From: RGEC01 sp964626685
Lineage (GTDB): Bacteria; Bacteroidota; Bacteroidia; NS11-12g; UBA955
Direction: 5' to 3'
DNA: 45,076 bases
NCBI GenBank assembly: GCA_964626685.1
Contig: CAZVJY010000013.1
Coordinates: 1-45,076 of the forward strand
Below, one piece after another: positions 23,796 to 32,229 of the stretch. The translations under genes and the position numbers were made by a program. Every line of letters starts with the position of its first letter. Positions within the stretch are counted from its first letter, which is position 1. Below the pieces are notes generated by a model. That model saw nothing but the letters and a program-made list of their open reading frames with translations. It was not told the origin of the DNA and did no database searches.

Positions 23796-25139
23796 TCATT
23801 CATCACAAAATTCGGTATGTTCCGTAAAGCAAACGCCCATCTCTTCAAGCCTGGACAAAATACTGTCATACCAGTATTTACTAACAGGAATCACGACTCC
23901 TTTTTCAGTGCAATTACCGGTTAACACCTGTTCTACCCCCAACGCAAGCGGCAATCCTACAGTCTTTGCCATGGCAGTGTGCATCTCATCTTCACCAGTA
24001 ACAGTCAAAACAGCATGAAAACGCTGTTTTCGACCGTTTCTCACAAACCCAATTCTGTGATACATTACCACTTCATCGCAGTCGCCCGGCATGAGTTTCC
24101 ATTTATCCAGCAGTACGGTTTCAAGCATTTCGGCCGCATTTTTTGTATCCGTGCCAAGGGGTTGTGCATTTTCAAGGTGCAGGTAATCAAACCACGCTTT
24201 CTGAGACGGATCAATGTATCCATTTTTCATTAGCCAGTCGGATAGAAGCTCCCCCTGCTCCTTTCCCGTTAGAGCGCAGCACAGATCATTCGGACTATGA
24301 ATACTTACAGGAAGAGACGATTGTGCGTCCGTAAAGCCAAGGGTTACCAGCACCTGCCAGTTTTTGCAGTAATGCTTGCGTCGCAGTGTGCCACGCAGTA
24401 GCGTGGAAACTTCGGCAAGTCCGTATACATGCTCATAGGATAAACTGTCGCGGTTGGCATAGGCATCGAATTCTCCAAGACCTGGAATAGACAAGGTTTT
24501 TGCCTCCGCAAATAACCTGTGCCAAGGGATACTCCTTAACTGCTTATTTTGCCTGAACAGGCTATTCCCTCCCTGCCCGGCCAAAACCACATTACGTGGA
24601 TTCCAGCTAAACTTATACTTCCATGGATTGCCTTCGCAATCATCTTCACTGACCAGTCCGCCGCAATAACTTTCAAAGGATATAATCTCTCCGCCACTTT
24701 GCCTGATTTCATCCATTGCTTTCATCGCACTGAGGTGGTCAATGCCGGGATCAAGACCAAGCTCATTAAGAAAAACAAGCCCTGCCGACCGCGCCTCAGA
24801 ATCGAATGCCCGCATGGCATCACCCACATAGGAGGCAGAAGCAAAATGGGCCTTATGTTTCAGGCACAAGGCAGCCAAGGTGGGATGCATAAAAGGCGGA
24901 AGTAAAGAAACCACCATTTCTTTACCTTCAATAATTGATGCTAGCGCTTCACTATCCGAAGCATTCAGTATTACCCGCTCCAGAGATAAACCGGAAGTAT
25001 GTTTATCCAGATCTTCCCGGCTGGCATCGCAAACCGTGAGTAATCGGCCTGTTTTAGCGCAAAAACCAGCCAGTTGCTTCAGGAGAAAACGGGAACTTCT
25101 GCCGGAACCCAGCACCAGAATACCATTACCCACGGCCAC
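23796..25139 (-). CDS. Saccharopine dehydrogenase family protein (Lys9-like)
   Basis: From GTG 25139 the product has 447 residues. It has the Rossmann start GILVLGSGRSSRFLLKQL, then VVSLLPPFMHPTLAALCL, NELGLDPGIDHLSAMKAMDE, and GNPWKYKFSWNPRNVVLAGQG, all typical of saccharopine reductases. The family interconverts saccharopine with glutamate and aminoadipate semialdehyde; a role in lysine catabolism is possible but unproven. The frame opens at an ATG at 25172 deep inside the upstream gene; GTG 25139 or 25133 is more likely. AAGGAGG on the minus strand (25145-25139) lies five bases before GTG 25133, an unusual Shine-Dalgarno-like feature, though it also encodes glycines of the upstream protein. 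Confidence 0.82.
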   Translation of the reverse strand: MAVGNGILVLGSGRSSRFLLKQLAGFCAKTGRLLTVCDASREDLDKHTSGLSLERVILNASDSEALASIIEGKEMVVSLLPPFMHPTLAALCLKHKAHFASASYVGDAMRAFDSEARSAGLVFLNELGLDPGIDHLSAMKAMDEIRQSGGEIISFESYCGGLVSEDDCEGNPWKYKFSWNPRNVVLAGQGGNSLFRQNKQLRSIPWHRLFAEAKTLSIPGLGEFDAYANRDSLSYEHVYGLAEVSTLLRGTLRRKHYCKNWQVLVTLGFTDAQSSLPVSIHSPNDLCCALTGKEQGELLSDWLMKNGYIDPSQKAWFDYLHLENAQPLGTDTKNAAEMLETVLLDKWKLMPGDCDEVVMYHRIGFVRNGRKQRFHAVLTVTGEDEMHTAMAKTVGLPLALGVEQVLTGNCTEKGVVIPVSKYWYDSILSRLEEMGVCFTEHTEFCDE

Positions 25140-25938
25140 CTCCTTTAGTGCTGCGCTGCCTTGCCATTTCAAACATCATCAGTGCGGCAGCTGTTGAGAC
25201 ATTCAGGCTATCAACCATACCAAACATGGGGATGTTTACGTTGGTTCCCGCTGCATTCCAGAAATCACTTAAACCACTGCTTTCTGTTCCCACAACTACT
25301 GCCGACGGCTTTGTTAAATCCTGCTGCCAAACACTGACTGATTTTTCCATAAATGTGGTGTAGACTGCGATGTTGTTTTTTTGTAAGAATTCCAGCGCAT
25401 CCTTGGTGGTCATTACCATCACAGGCACACTAAATACGCAACCCACACTGCTGCGGATTACGTTTGGGTTATAAATATCCACTGCAGGATCACATAGAAT
25501 TACAGCGGTAGTTCCGGATGCATCGGCACTTCTAAGCAGAGCGCCCAGGTTTCCGGGCTTCTCCACCGATTCAGCAACCAGGTAGAAGGGATTTTCTGTG
25601 TTCACCGGAGATTTTACCTCCGATTTTTTCGACTCAACCACCGCCACGGCATTTTTTACACCGGCACGATAGGCCAGCTTATTCATCACCTCTTGGGAAA
25701 CAGCATAAAAGGCCGCCTCTGTTTTCATCGGATGAAACCATGCGTACAATTCATCAGCTGCAATATGATCCTCGCAAAAAAACACCGAACTGAAACGGTA
25801 TCCGGCCTTCATGCACATCCTAAGCTCGTTGAGCCCTTCTGCCACAAACAGTCCCTTTGATTTACGATGGCGGCTTTTTTCAAGCAGTTGAAGGGTTTCC
25901 TTTACCGCCGGATTTTGCAAACTGCTGATGTGTTTCAT
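25126..25938 (-). CDS. TrmH/SpoU family RNA 2'-O-methyltransferase
   Basis: The product has 270 residues from ATG 25938. The substrate-binding N-terminal domain has ISSLQNPAVKETLQLLEKSRHRKSKGLFVAEGLNEL. The SPOUT knot has the three family motifs: EKPGNLGALLRSADASG, VVGTESSGLS, and IPMFGMVDSLNVSTAAALMMFE. These enzymes methylate ribose in tRNA or 23S rRNA. The target cannot be given. It starts ten bases after the upstream stop and overlaps the saccharopine dehydrogenase gene, so it is in the same operon. Confidence 0.93.
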   Translation of the reverse strand: MKHISSLQNPAVKETLQLLEKSRHRKSKGLFVAEGLNELRMCMKAGYRFSSVFFCEDHIAADELYAWFHPMKTEAAFYAVSQEVMNKLAYRAGVKNAVAVVESKKSEVKSPVNTENPFYLVAESVEKPGNLGALLRSADASGTTAVILCDPAVDIYNPNVIRSSVGCVFSVPVMVMTTKDALEFLQKNNIAVYTTFMEKSVSVWQQDLTKPSAVVVGTESSGLSDFWNAAGTNVNIPMFGMVDSLNVSTAAALMMFEMARQRSTKGGGRG

Positions 25939-25948
25939 GAACAATCAA

Positions 25949-27232
25949 TCAGGCATTTTTCACATCGGCTGGATTGGCATGCCATTTCCCGGCTACAACA
26001 GTTCCGATGACCATGCCCTTAAGCGTCTTACCCAGCAATGGCTGATTCACACCTTTGCTGTAATTCATTGAAGGTGCAAACACCCACTCAGCTGTGGGGC
26101 TGAAAAGGGTTATATCCGCCGGCTGTCCGGGATTAAGGCTTACTTTGGGCAGTCCCATCAATTTACGCGGTCCGGAAGAAAGGGCTGAGGCAATCAAATT
26201 CAGATCCGGTCTTCCGCCGCCGGTCATGGCCTGCAATACGGTTTGTATAGAAGAGGCTCCCCAGCCGGCATATTCAAATTCCACAGCCTTATTTTCTATA
26301 TCCTGTGCATGGTGATTGCTCATCACAGCATCGATGGTACCATCAGACAATCCCTGCCACAAGGCATTTCTGTCCTTCTCCGTCCGGTAAGGGGGAAGCA
26401 CTTTATGATTTTCATTAAATGATTCCAAATGTTCATCCGTGAAAAGCAGATTCATTGCAGGCACTGCAACTTTTACATCTACCCCTTCCGCTTTTGCCTT
26501 TCTCAGTACCTCCACAGATTCAGCGCTGCTGATACGAACTACTCTAACCGGAACTTTCAGCCATGAGGCAATTTGCATCATCTGTTCGAGTGCAGCGCTT
26601 TCACTCACAGAAGGAATTCCTTTTAATCCCAGTGCGGTGCTTGAAACCCCTTCATGCATTCTGCCACCCGGGGCCAGTTTTTTATCGTAAGGGAAAAACA
26701 AAACAGGCGCTTTTAGACCTGAGGCATACTCCATCAGACGTGAAATAAGGCCTGTATCTGAAATGGGATTATCGCCATCACTGAAGGCGGCAGCACCGGC
26801 CTTAGCCATATCATAAAGCTCGGCCATCTCCTGCCCCTTTGCCTGTTGTGTTATGTTGCCCAAAGGCAAAAAATGCACAGGCAAACCTTCTGCGGCCTTT
26901 CGCAAGGCTGCAATAGCCGAAGCCTGATCAGGCAATGGATGGCTGCCCGCCAGAACTGCCATATGGGTAAAGCCTCCTGACCTGGCTGCGGCAGCCAGGC
27001 TTTTCAAATCCTCTTTCCATTCCTCACCGGGTTCGCCGCAATAAGAAAATATGTCTAACCAACCGGTATTAGCCACCAGACCGTTTGCGTTAATCTCCTT
27101 TTCAGCTGTCAAACCCAGGTCCGACCCCATGGCTTCGATAATTCCATCTTTGATAAAAATATCGGTCTGCCTGCTGTGGTAAGCAGAATCAGGGTCTATA
27201 ATTTGTACTGATTTTATTAAAATGGTTGTCAT
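25949..27232 (-). CDS. Dihydroorotase homologue lacking the metal ligands
   Basis: The product has 427 residues, the length of type I dihydroorotase, and aligns along its length: KSVQIIDPDSAY, KDGIIEAMGSD, GWLDIFSYCGEPGEEWKED, RISSAESVEVLRKAKAEGV, and the C-terminal composite domain with GQPADITLFSP. The metal-binding DxHxH motif reads DIFSY here, so both histidines are lost. The usual TxxxMPNT segment is THMAVLAGSH. A late SNHHAQD keeps part of the DHAPH site. It is probably catalytically inactive, like the PyrC' subunits that structurally support aspartate transcarbamoylase. Its ATG overlaps the BatA-like gene's stop. Confidence 0.85.
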   Translation of the reverse strand: MTTILIKSVQIIDPDSAYHSRQTDIFIKDGIIEAMGSDLGLTAEKEINANGLVANTGWLDIFSYCGEPGEEWKEDLKSLAAAARSGGFTHMAVLAGSHPLPDQASAIAALRKAAEGLPVHFLPLGNITQQAKGQEMAELYDMAKAGAAAFSDGDNPISDTGLISRLMEYASGLKAPVLFFPYDKKLAPGGRMHEGVSSTALGLKGIPSVSESAALEQMMQIASWLKVPVRVVRISSAESVEVLRKAKAEGVDVKVAVPAMNLLFTDEHLESFNENHKVLPPYRTEKDRNALWQGLSDGTIDAVMSNHHAQDIENKAVEFEYAGWGASSIQTVLQAMTGGGRPDLNLIASALSSGPRKLMGLPKVSLNPGQPADITLFSPTAEWVFAPSMNYSKGVNQPLLGKTLKGMVIGTVVAGKWHANPADVKNA

Positions 27233-29265
27233 GCTGTCTGCCTTATTGCTATTTTATTGAATCGTGAATCCCAAAATACCAGAACCAAAACTTCCATTGC
27301 GAAAAAAACAGCAGCAAGCCATATAAACAAGCGCCATTTTGCAGTGTCTGATATTTTGGCCTGAAATGCAGCTATGGCATTGTCGCCCTGCAGCCAAGAA
27401 ATGTTGTTGGAAGATGTCCAGTTTTGCATGACTTCCTCAGAAGCCATATTGGGATTGCTTTCTATCCTGCTGTCATTTACAGCCACTCCCGCCAGCAGCC
27501 TGTTACTGCCGCTTTCCACCAATCGGTAATTGCCTGCTTTTTGGGGCTGCACACCCATGTAGAGTCCATTACCGCTCCCGGTTGGGCTGATTTCTGCCAT
27601 TCCTTCCCAGTCATCCGTTTTTAATACTGGAGGCTTCTCTGATGTTTTCCTGATATTTTCAAGCGGCAATACTTTTCCGGAGTTACAAATTCCATATAGT
27701 GCCGGAGGGGCCGCGCCGGCAATCATAGCCTGGGTAAGAAGCGGGAGAAACAAGGGGCTTTTCACCAGGTTCCCCCCTGCTTCACTGAAAGGCGCCGTAA
27801 AGAAGTACAAATTTCCGGAGCCGACCTGAAATCTCAACAGTAAGGGATCGCCGTTTTCAAGAGCCAGGATAGATTCGCCGGAACCATTACTACCCGAGGT
27901 GCTCAGGTAGTTTTTCACCTCAGGAACATTCATGTTTCGGGGCAACTTCTGGAAAATACCATCGAAAAAAGGATGGGAAAAACCATTATCGGAAACGCTT
28001 GCACTTTCGCTAACCCGTTTTGTTTCAGGCAGACCAAATACTTTTTGCATAGCATCGTTACTCCTGTCAGCATCTGAAGCTACAATCGCCGTGCCGCCCG
28101 AGGCCACAAGCCAGTCTTTCATAGACTGCGCCTGGGTTTGGGACAAATCCCCAGGGCCTACCCATAAAAAAACATCACCGGAGGATGAAGACTGCCCACC
28201 GAACGGCCCCACACCTGACTTCTTTTGCAAAAAAGGCTGGGCTCCAATAACATTCTCAACAAAACGGTTTGTATTACTCAAACCGATATTGCGGGCTGCA
28301 TGGGAAGCCATGTTCACATACAAGACATTATCAAAAATTGCACCCGGTTCCTCAATCACCAGTTTACCCGGATTAAATGGCTTGTTTTCTGCCGTAAAAT
28401 CTATGGATGATGTGGCTGAACTTCCGGGCAATACCGAAATGCGCCCGGTACCTACTAAACCGGTTTCTGTATAAAATTTAACGGGGAAATCAACCATTGG
28501 CTCCCGGGTGTAATTGGTCACTCTAAATTGCAACGTGTTTTTCTCTCCGGGAATCAGATATGGCTTTTGCAACCAGGCAGAATCAAGGCTGATATTTTCC
28601 CTCGTTCCTGAGGTAATCTTAACAAATGTTACCGCCAAACCATTGACCTCGGGTAATTTTCCGGCATTGCCGGCAAATCCTGCCTGAAAATCTGAAATAA
28701 CAAAGGCAGCATGGCTGTTACCCTCCTGCTTTAGGTCATCTGCCATATCTGAAAGCAGCTTAGAAAGCGTAACAGACCCAGACTGAATCTTCAGCGCATC
28801 GATGTATGAAACCGCCTCCTCGGCAGATACAAAGCGTAAACTTGAACCTGAACCCTGCAGCGATCTGATCTGAAACGTTCCATTTACACCGTAGGACTTC
28901 ACGATTTCACGTGCCCGCTGTTTGGCGGTTTCCAGCAAAATCTGCCCATCCCTCCCATTATCCATGCTGAAGGAATTATCGACAAATATGCTTACGCGGG
29001 TTTTTCCAGTACCTTCCATTGCATGCCTGTTACAAGTGGGAATAGCAAAGGCAAGTACCAGACAGGCAATTGCCAGCATACGGCAAATCAGTGTAATGAT
29101 GTGTTTAAGCCTGTTTTGATTTTTGGTTTCAATTTCAACCTCCTTAAGCAGGCTAACCCGGGTAAATTGGACAATCCTGTGTTTTCTAAAGCGAAAAAGA
29201 TGCACCAACAGCGGAATAATCAGCAACAGAAGTGCTGATAAAAACACCGGGTACAAAAAGGACAT
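27229..29265 (-). CDS. BatA-domain VWA protein, membrane-bound
   Basis: The product has 678 residues. Residues 1-85 hold the BatA N-terminal domain with two membrane helices (PVFLSALLLLIIPLLVHLFRFR, ITLICRMLAIACLVLAFAIP). A von Willebrand A domain follows with an intact MIDAS start, FVDNSFSMDNG. The middle contains a CARDB/DUF4159-like part and a glutamine-amidotransferase-like segment. A final helix lies near residue 650 (WRLFIWLAAVFFAMEVLVLVFW). Bat proteins are linked to stress or aerotolerance in Bacteroides, but this gene is not in a bat operon with BatB-E or MoxR. The ATG at 29265 is four bases after a -7 element. Confidence 0.85.
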   Translation of the reverse strand: MSFLYPVFLSALLLLIIPLLVHLFRFRKHRIVQFTRVSLLKEVEIETKNQNRLKHIITLICRMLAIACLVLAFAIPTCNRHAMEGTGKTRVSIFVDNSFSMDNGRDGQILLETAKQRAREIVKSYGVNGTFQIRSLQGSGSSLRFVSAEEAVSYIDALKIQSGSVTLSKLLSDMADDLKQEGNSHAAFVISDFQAGFAGNAGKLPEVNGLAVTFVKITSGTRENISLDSAWLQKPYLIPGEKNTLQFRVTNYTREPMVDFPVKFYTETGLVGTGRISVLPGSSATSSIDFTAENKPFNPGKLVIEEPGAIFDNVLYVNMASHAARNIGLSNTNRFVENVIGAQPFLQKKSGVGPFGGQSSSSGDVFLWVGPGDLSQTQAQSMKDWLVASGGTAIVASDADRSNDAMQKVFGLPETKRVSESASVSDNGFSHPFFDGIFQKLPRNMNVPEVKNYLSTSGSNGSGESILALENGDPLLLRFQVGSGNLYFFTAPFSEAGGNLVKSPLFLPLLTQAMIAGAAPPALYGICNSGKVLPLENIRKTSEKPPVLKTDDWEGMAEISPTGSGNGLYMGVQPQKAGNYRLVESGSNRLLAGVAVNDSRIESNPNMASEEVMQNWTSSNNISWLQGDNAIAAFQAKISDTAKWRLFIWLAAVFFAMEVLVLVFWDSRFNKIAIRQTA

Positions 29266-29269
29266 AGTG

Positions 29270-29277
29270 CAAAGTTA
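29270..29277 (-). promoter_or_regulatory. -7 element four bases before the BatA-like start
   Basis: Minus-strand TAACTTTG (29277-29270), then CACT, then ATG. The TAA is also the stop codon of the upstream thioesterase gene. Confidence 0.65.
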
Positions 29278-29709
29278 CGAAATTGAATCGTCGGGAAGTG
29301 AATTTCGCTTTATTATCCAATCCGGAATGGGTTTTGGCCGCCCTGAATTAACATCTACCAGCACATAATCGGCCCAGCCTTTACAACTAATTTTTCCGTT
29401 AGGAACCGTAAGAATTTCAAATTCTACTTTTATGGATGCCGCAGCAGTTTCGACAATTCGTGTCTGCACATCCATAAAATCTCCCAACTTTAAAGCTCGC
29501 TGAAAACGCAGCTCTGTGGCTGACAAATACCAACCGAGATTGTGCTGTAAAAATTCCTGCATTGACATGTGATAACAGCGTTCCATTTGCTCAAAACGGG
29601 CCGCGAGAACATAATCCATATAGCGGCTGCTGTGCACATGGCCAAACATATCAATGTCATCAGGCCTTACCTGTAAACGGGTTGTATACGTTTGGGTGTT
29701 AATCGGCAT
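29275..29709 (-). CDS. Acyl-CoA thioesterase (4HBT hotdog fold)
   Basis: The product has 144 residues and resembles YbgC/FcbC thioesterases. The catalytic motif region VRPDDIDMFGHVHSSRYMDYV has the aspartate and the GHVH turn. ELRFQRALKLGDFMDVQTRI and a C-terminal strand complete the hotdog. It should hydrolyse acyl-CoA thioesters, with unknown chain preference. Its ATG overlaps the last base of the deoxynucleoside kinase gene, so it is co-transcribed. Confidence 0.9.
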   Translation of the reverse strand: MPINTQTYTTRLQVRPDDIDMFGHVHSSRYMDYVLAARFEQMERCYHMSMQEFLQHNLGWYLSATELRFQRALKLGDFMDVQTRIVETAAASIKVEFEILTVPNGKISCKGWADYVLVDVNSGRPKPIPDWIIKRNSLPDDSIS

Positions 29710-30326
29710 CAGAAAAGCCCGTTCAGGGTGCTCTCCACCTGCTGAATTATCTGCGCTGCATGATCAGGATTATCAGAAAAATCCATATCGTCTACATTAA
29801 AAACCAGCAACTTTCCTTTGTATTCACTAATCCAGGCTTCATAGCGCTCATTCAGTCTTTTGAGATAATCAAGACGGATGGCATCTTCATAGTCACGACC
29901 ACGCATTTGTATCTGGTGCACCAGTTTAGGGATGCCTGCTCTCAGGTAAATCAGCAGATCGGGAGGGGTAATTTGCTGGCTGATATTCTGAAATAAGGCA
30001 TGGTAGTTTTCATAATCACGGGTACTCATCAGGCCCATGGCATGAAGATTTGGCGCAAAGATGTGTGCATCCTCATATATGGTTCGGTCCTGAATAACGG
30101 TTTTTTTGCCTCTGCGGATATCCTGTATGTGCTTCCAGCGGGTATTCAGAAAATAAACCTGCAGGTTAAAGCTCCAGCGCTGCATATCCTCATAAAAATC
30201 GGATATGTACGGATTGTCATCCATATCCTCCAGTTGCATTTCCCAGTCATAATGTTTGGCTAGTAAATGCGTCAGGGTTGTCTTTCCTGCTCCTATATTT
30301 CCCGCTATTGCGATGTGCATGGCCAT
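29709..30326 (-). CDS. Deoxynucleoside kinase (dCK/dGK family)
   Basis: The product has 205 residues. The P-loop is GNIGAGKTT (9-17). MDDNPYISDFYEDMQRWSFNLQVYFL and the DRTIYEDAHIF segment, with the conserved DRS-like catalytic motif, mark the Drosophila-dNK/dGK-dCK family. The lid RMRGRDYEDAI-type region reads MRGRDYEDAIRLDYLKRL. The enzyme phosphorylates purine deoxynucleosides or deoxycytidine with ATP. Together with tdk this covers deoxynucleoside salvage. The start is ATG 30326, four bases after a one-mismatch -7 element. Confidence 0.93.
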   Translation of the reverse strand: MAMHIAIAGNIGAGKTTLTHLLAKHYDWEMQLEDMDDNPYISDFYEDMQRWSFNLQVYFLNTRWKHIQDIRRGKKTVIQDRTIYEDAHIFAPNLHAMGLMSTRDYENYHALFQNISQQITPPDLLIYLRAGIPKLVHQIQMRGRDYEDAIRLDYLKRLNERYEAWISEYKGKLLVFNVDDMDFSDNPDHAAQIIQQVESTLNGLF

Positions 30327-30330
30327 AGTG

Positions 30331-30362
30331 CAATATTACAATGGCCGAAAAAAGGTGTGCAA
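30331..30362 (-). promoter_or_regulatory. Probable promoter of the deoxynucleoside kinase gene
   Basis: On the minus strand TTG (30362-30360), 21 bases, TAATATTG (30338-30331; one mismatch from TAnnTTTG), then CACT and ATG. Same four-base spacing as the other leaderless-type starts. Confidence 0.45.
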
Positions 30363-30401
30363 GTGGTTTGCAAAATAAAGTTTTACACAAATCCGCTGCC
30401 C

Positions 30402-30409
30402 TACCTTTG
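30402..30409 (+). promoter_or_regulatory. -7 element of the ABC exporter gene (TACCTTTG)
   Basis: TACCTTTG lies 14 bases before GTG 30424. A second TTTG (30416-30419) is followed by CACT and the GTG, copying the four-base pattern, but without the TA. Confidence 0.55.
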
Positions 30410-30423
30410 CAGTTCTTTGCACT

Positions 30424-32184
30424 GTGAACAGCCCAAAAAAATTTAATCCTGTGTTGCTGGGGCGCATCATGAAACTGGCGCTACCCAAAAAGGCAACTTT
30501 TTATGGTGCTATTGTACTTACCCTAACCCAAAGTTGCCTCTCAGCCATACAACCTAATTTTTACAGCCATGCCATAGATCAATACATAATGAAAGGCACC
30601 TCCGAAGGTTTGGGAGTATGGTGCCTGTTTATTCTTTCCTTGCTGATTACCCAAACCTTGCTCGGATTTTTAAACAGTTACCTCTCTGAAAAAATTGGCC
30701 AGGATGTAATTCTGCGCATGCGGAATTATACTTACAAACATTTAATAAATCTACGACAAAGCTTTTTTGACAAGACGCCTGTGGGTACTTCCGTTACCCG
30801 AACCATCAGCGATATTGAAACTGTAACCGAGTTATTCTCCGCAGGCCTGATAACCATAGCTGGAGACGCTTTCCAGATTGTTATCATACTGGTATGTATG
30901 TTCGTTATCAGCTGGAAACTAACCCTTTTAACCTTGCTTGTCCTTCCATTTTTACTCTGGGCTGCCAATTTTTTCCGAAAAGGCGTTCGCGACAGTTTTC
31001 AGCAGGTAAGAAATGAAGTTTCCAGACTCAATTCATTCCTGCAGGAGCACATTACCGGAATGCATATTGTGCAGCTTTTCAACCGGCAGGAAAAAGAATT
31101 TTCCAAGTTTAACAGAATTAATGGGGCACACAGAGATGCCCATATCAGGGGTATTTTCTTTTACGCTGTGTTTTTTCCTATTGTAGAATTTCTGGTGGCT
31201 GTTACCATTGCCATTATTCTGCTGTACGGCACAGGAGGAATTATGCAAAAAAGCATTCAACCCGGCGAATTAACGGCATTTATCATGTTTGTCAACCTGT
31301 TTTTCAGGCCTGTTCGTGCCATAGCGGACAGATTCAACAATATACAGATGGGTATGGTTGCTGCAGAAAGGATTTTCCAGTTGCTTGATGATGCTGAAAA
31401 TACCGAGCCGTCCGGTGCTGCCGTACCTCAAAAACTAAATGGAGAAATTAGATTTGAAAATGTATGGTTTGCATATGAAGGTGAGAACTGGGTCATTCGC
31501 GATCTATCATTTACCGTAAAACCGGGTGAAACCTTTGCCATTGTTGGCCATACAGGCAGTGGAAAAACCACTGTTATCGGTCTGATTTCCCGTTTTTACA
31601 GGCATCAGCGCGGTAAAATATATATTGATGGCGTTGATATTGATTCTTACAACTTACAATCACTAAGAAAACAGATTGTTTCTGTCCTCCAGGATGTTTT
31701 CCTTTTCAGTGGCAGTATTGCCGATAATATCAGACTAAAAAATGCAGAAATTTCTGATAGCGAGATAACCGAAGCTGCCAGAATGATTGGAGCCTATGAT
31801 TTTATTGACCATTTGCCCGGCAAGTTCGATTTCAACGTAATGGAAAGGGGCATGTCGCTCAGCATGGGCCAAAGACAACTGATCAGTTTCATAAGAGCAC
31901 TGGCATGTAAGCCAGAAATCATTATTTTGGATGAGGCTACGAGCAATATAGACAGTGAAACAGAGCAACTTATTCAAAAAGCCATCTTACATCTGCTAAA
32001 CAACAGAACCGCTGTGGTAATTGCCCACAGACTAAGCACCATCAGACACGCACACCGAATTTTGTATATGAAAAACGGTGAAAAATGTGAAGAAGGAACC
32101 CATGGTGAACTCCTTGAACTAAACGGCATGTATGCATCCATGTATAAAGCCCAGCAATTTTCAGGCGACGATGTTATAGCATAA
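30424..32184 (+). CDS. ABC exporter, fused permease and ATPase (MsbA-like)
   Basis: The product has 586 residues. Residues about 20-310 carry six membrane helices of the type I exporter fold. The nucleotide-binding domain covers about 340-575 with Walker A GHTGSGKTT, Q-loop LQDVFLFSG, signature LSMGQRQLIS, Walker B IIILDEATS, and H-loop IAHRLST. It should work as a dimer in the inner membrane and export lipids, drugs or peptides; the substrate is unknown. GTG 30424 is chosen because the -7 element lies 14 bases upstream; ATG 30472 is an alternative. Confidence 0.92.
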   Translation: MNSPKKFNPVLLGRIMKLALPKKATFYGAIVLTLTQSCLSAIQPNFYSHAIDQYIMKGTSEGLGVWCLFILSLLITQTLLGFLNSYLSEKIGQDVILRMRNYTYKHLINLRQSFFDKTPVGTSVTRTISDIETVTELFSAGLITIAGDAFQIVIILVCMFVISWKLTLLTLLVLPFLLWAANFFRKGVRDSFQQVRNEVSRLNSFLQEHITGMHIVQLFNRQEKEFSKFNRINGAHRDAHIRGIFFYAVFFPIVEFLVAVTIAIILLYGTGGIMQKSIQPGELTAFIMFVNLFFRPVRAIADRFNNIQMGMVAAERIFQLLDDAENTEPSGAAVPQKLNGEIRFENVWFAYEGENWVIRDLSFTVKPGETFAIVGHTGSGKTTVIGLISRFYRHQRGKIYIDGVDIDSYNLQSLRKQIVSVLQDVFLFSGSIADNIRLKNAEISDSEITEAARMIGAYDFIDHLPGKFDFNVMERGMSLSMGQRQLISFIRALACKPEIIILDEATSNIDSETEQLIQKAILHLLNNRTAVVIAHRLSTIRHAHRILYMKNGEKCEEGTHGELLELNGMYASMYKAQQFSGDDVIA

Positions 32185-32213
32185 AAAAAGCCGACCAATA
32201 TGGCCGGCTTTTT
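32185..32213. terminator. Bidirectional terminator between the ABC exporter and rpoC
   Basis: AAAGCCG-A-CC / GG-C-CGGCTTT forms a stem with one internal mismatch and an AATAT loop, flanked by A-runs on the left and T-runs on the right. It can end both converging transcripts. Confidence 0.82.
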
Positions 32214-32229
32214 ATTATTTGAATTAAAA

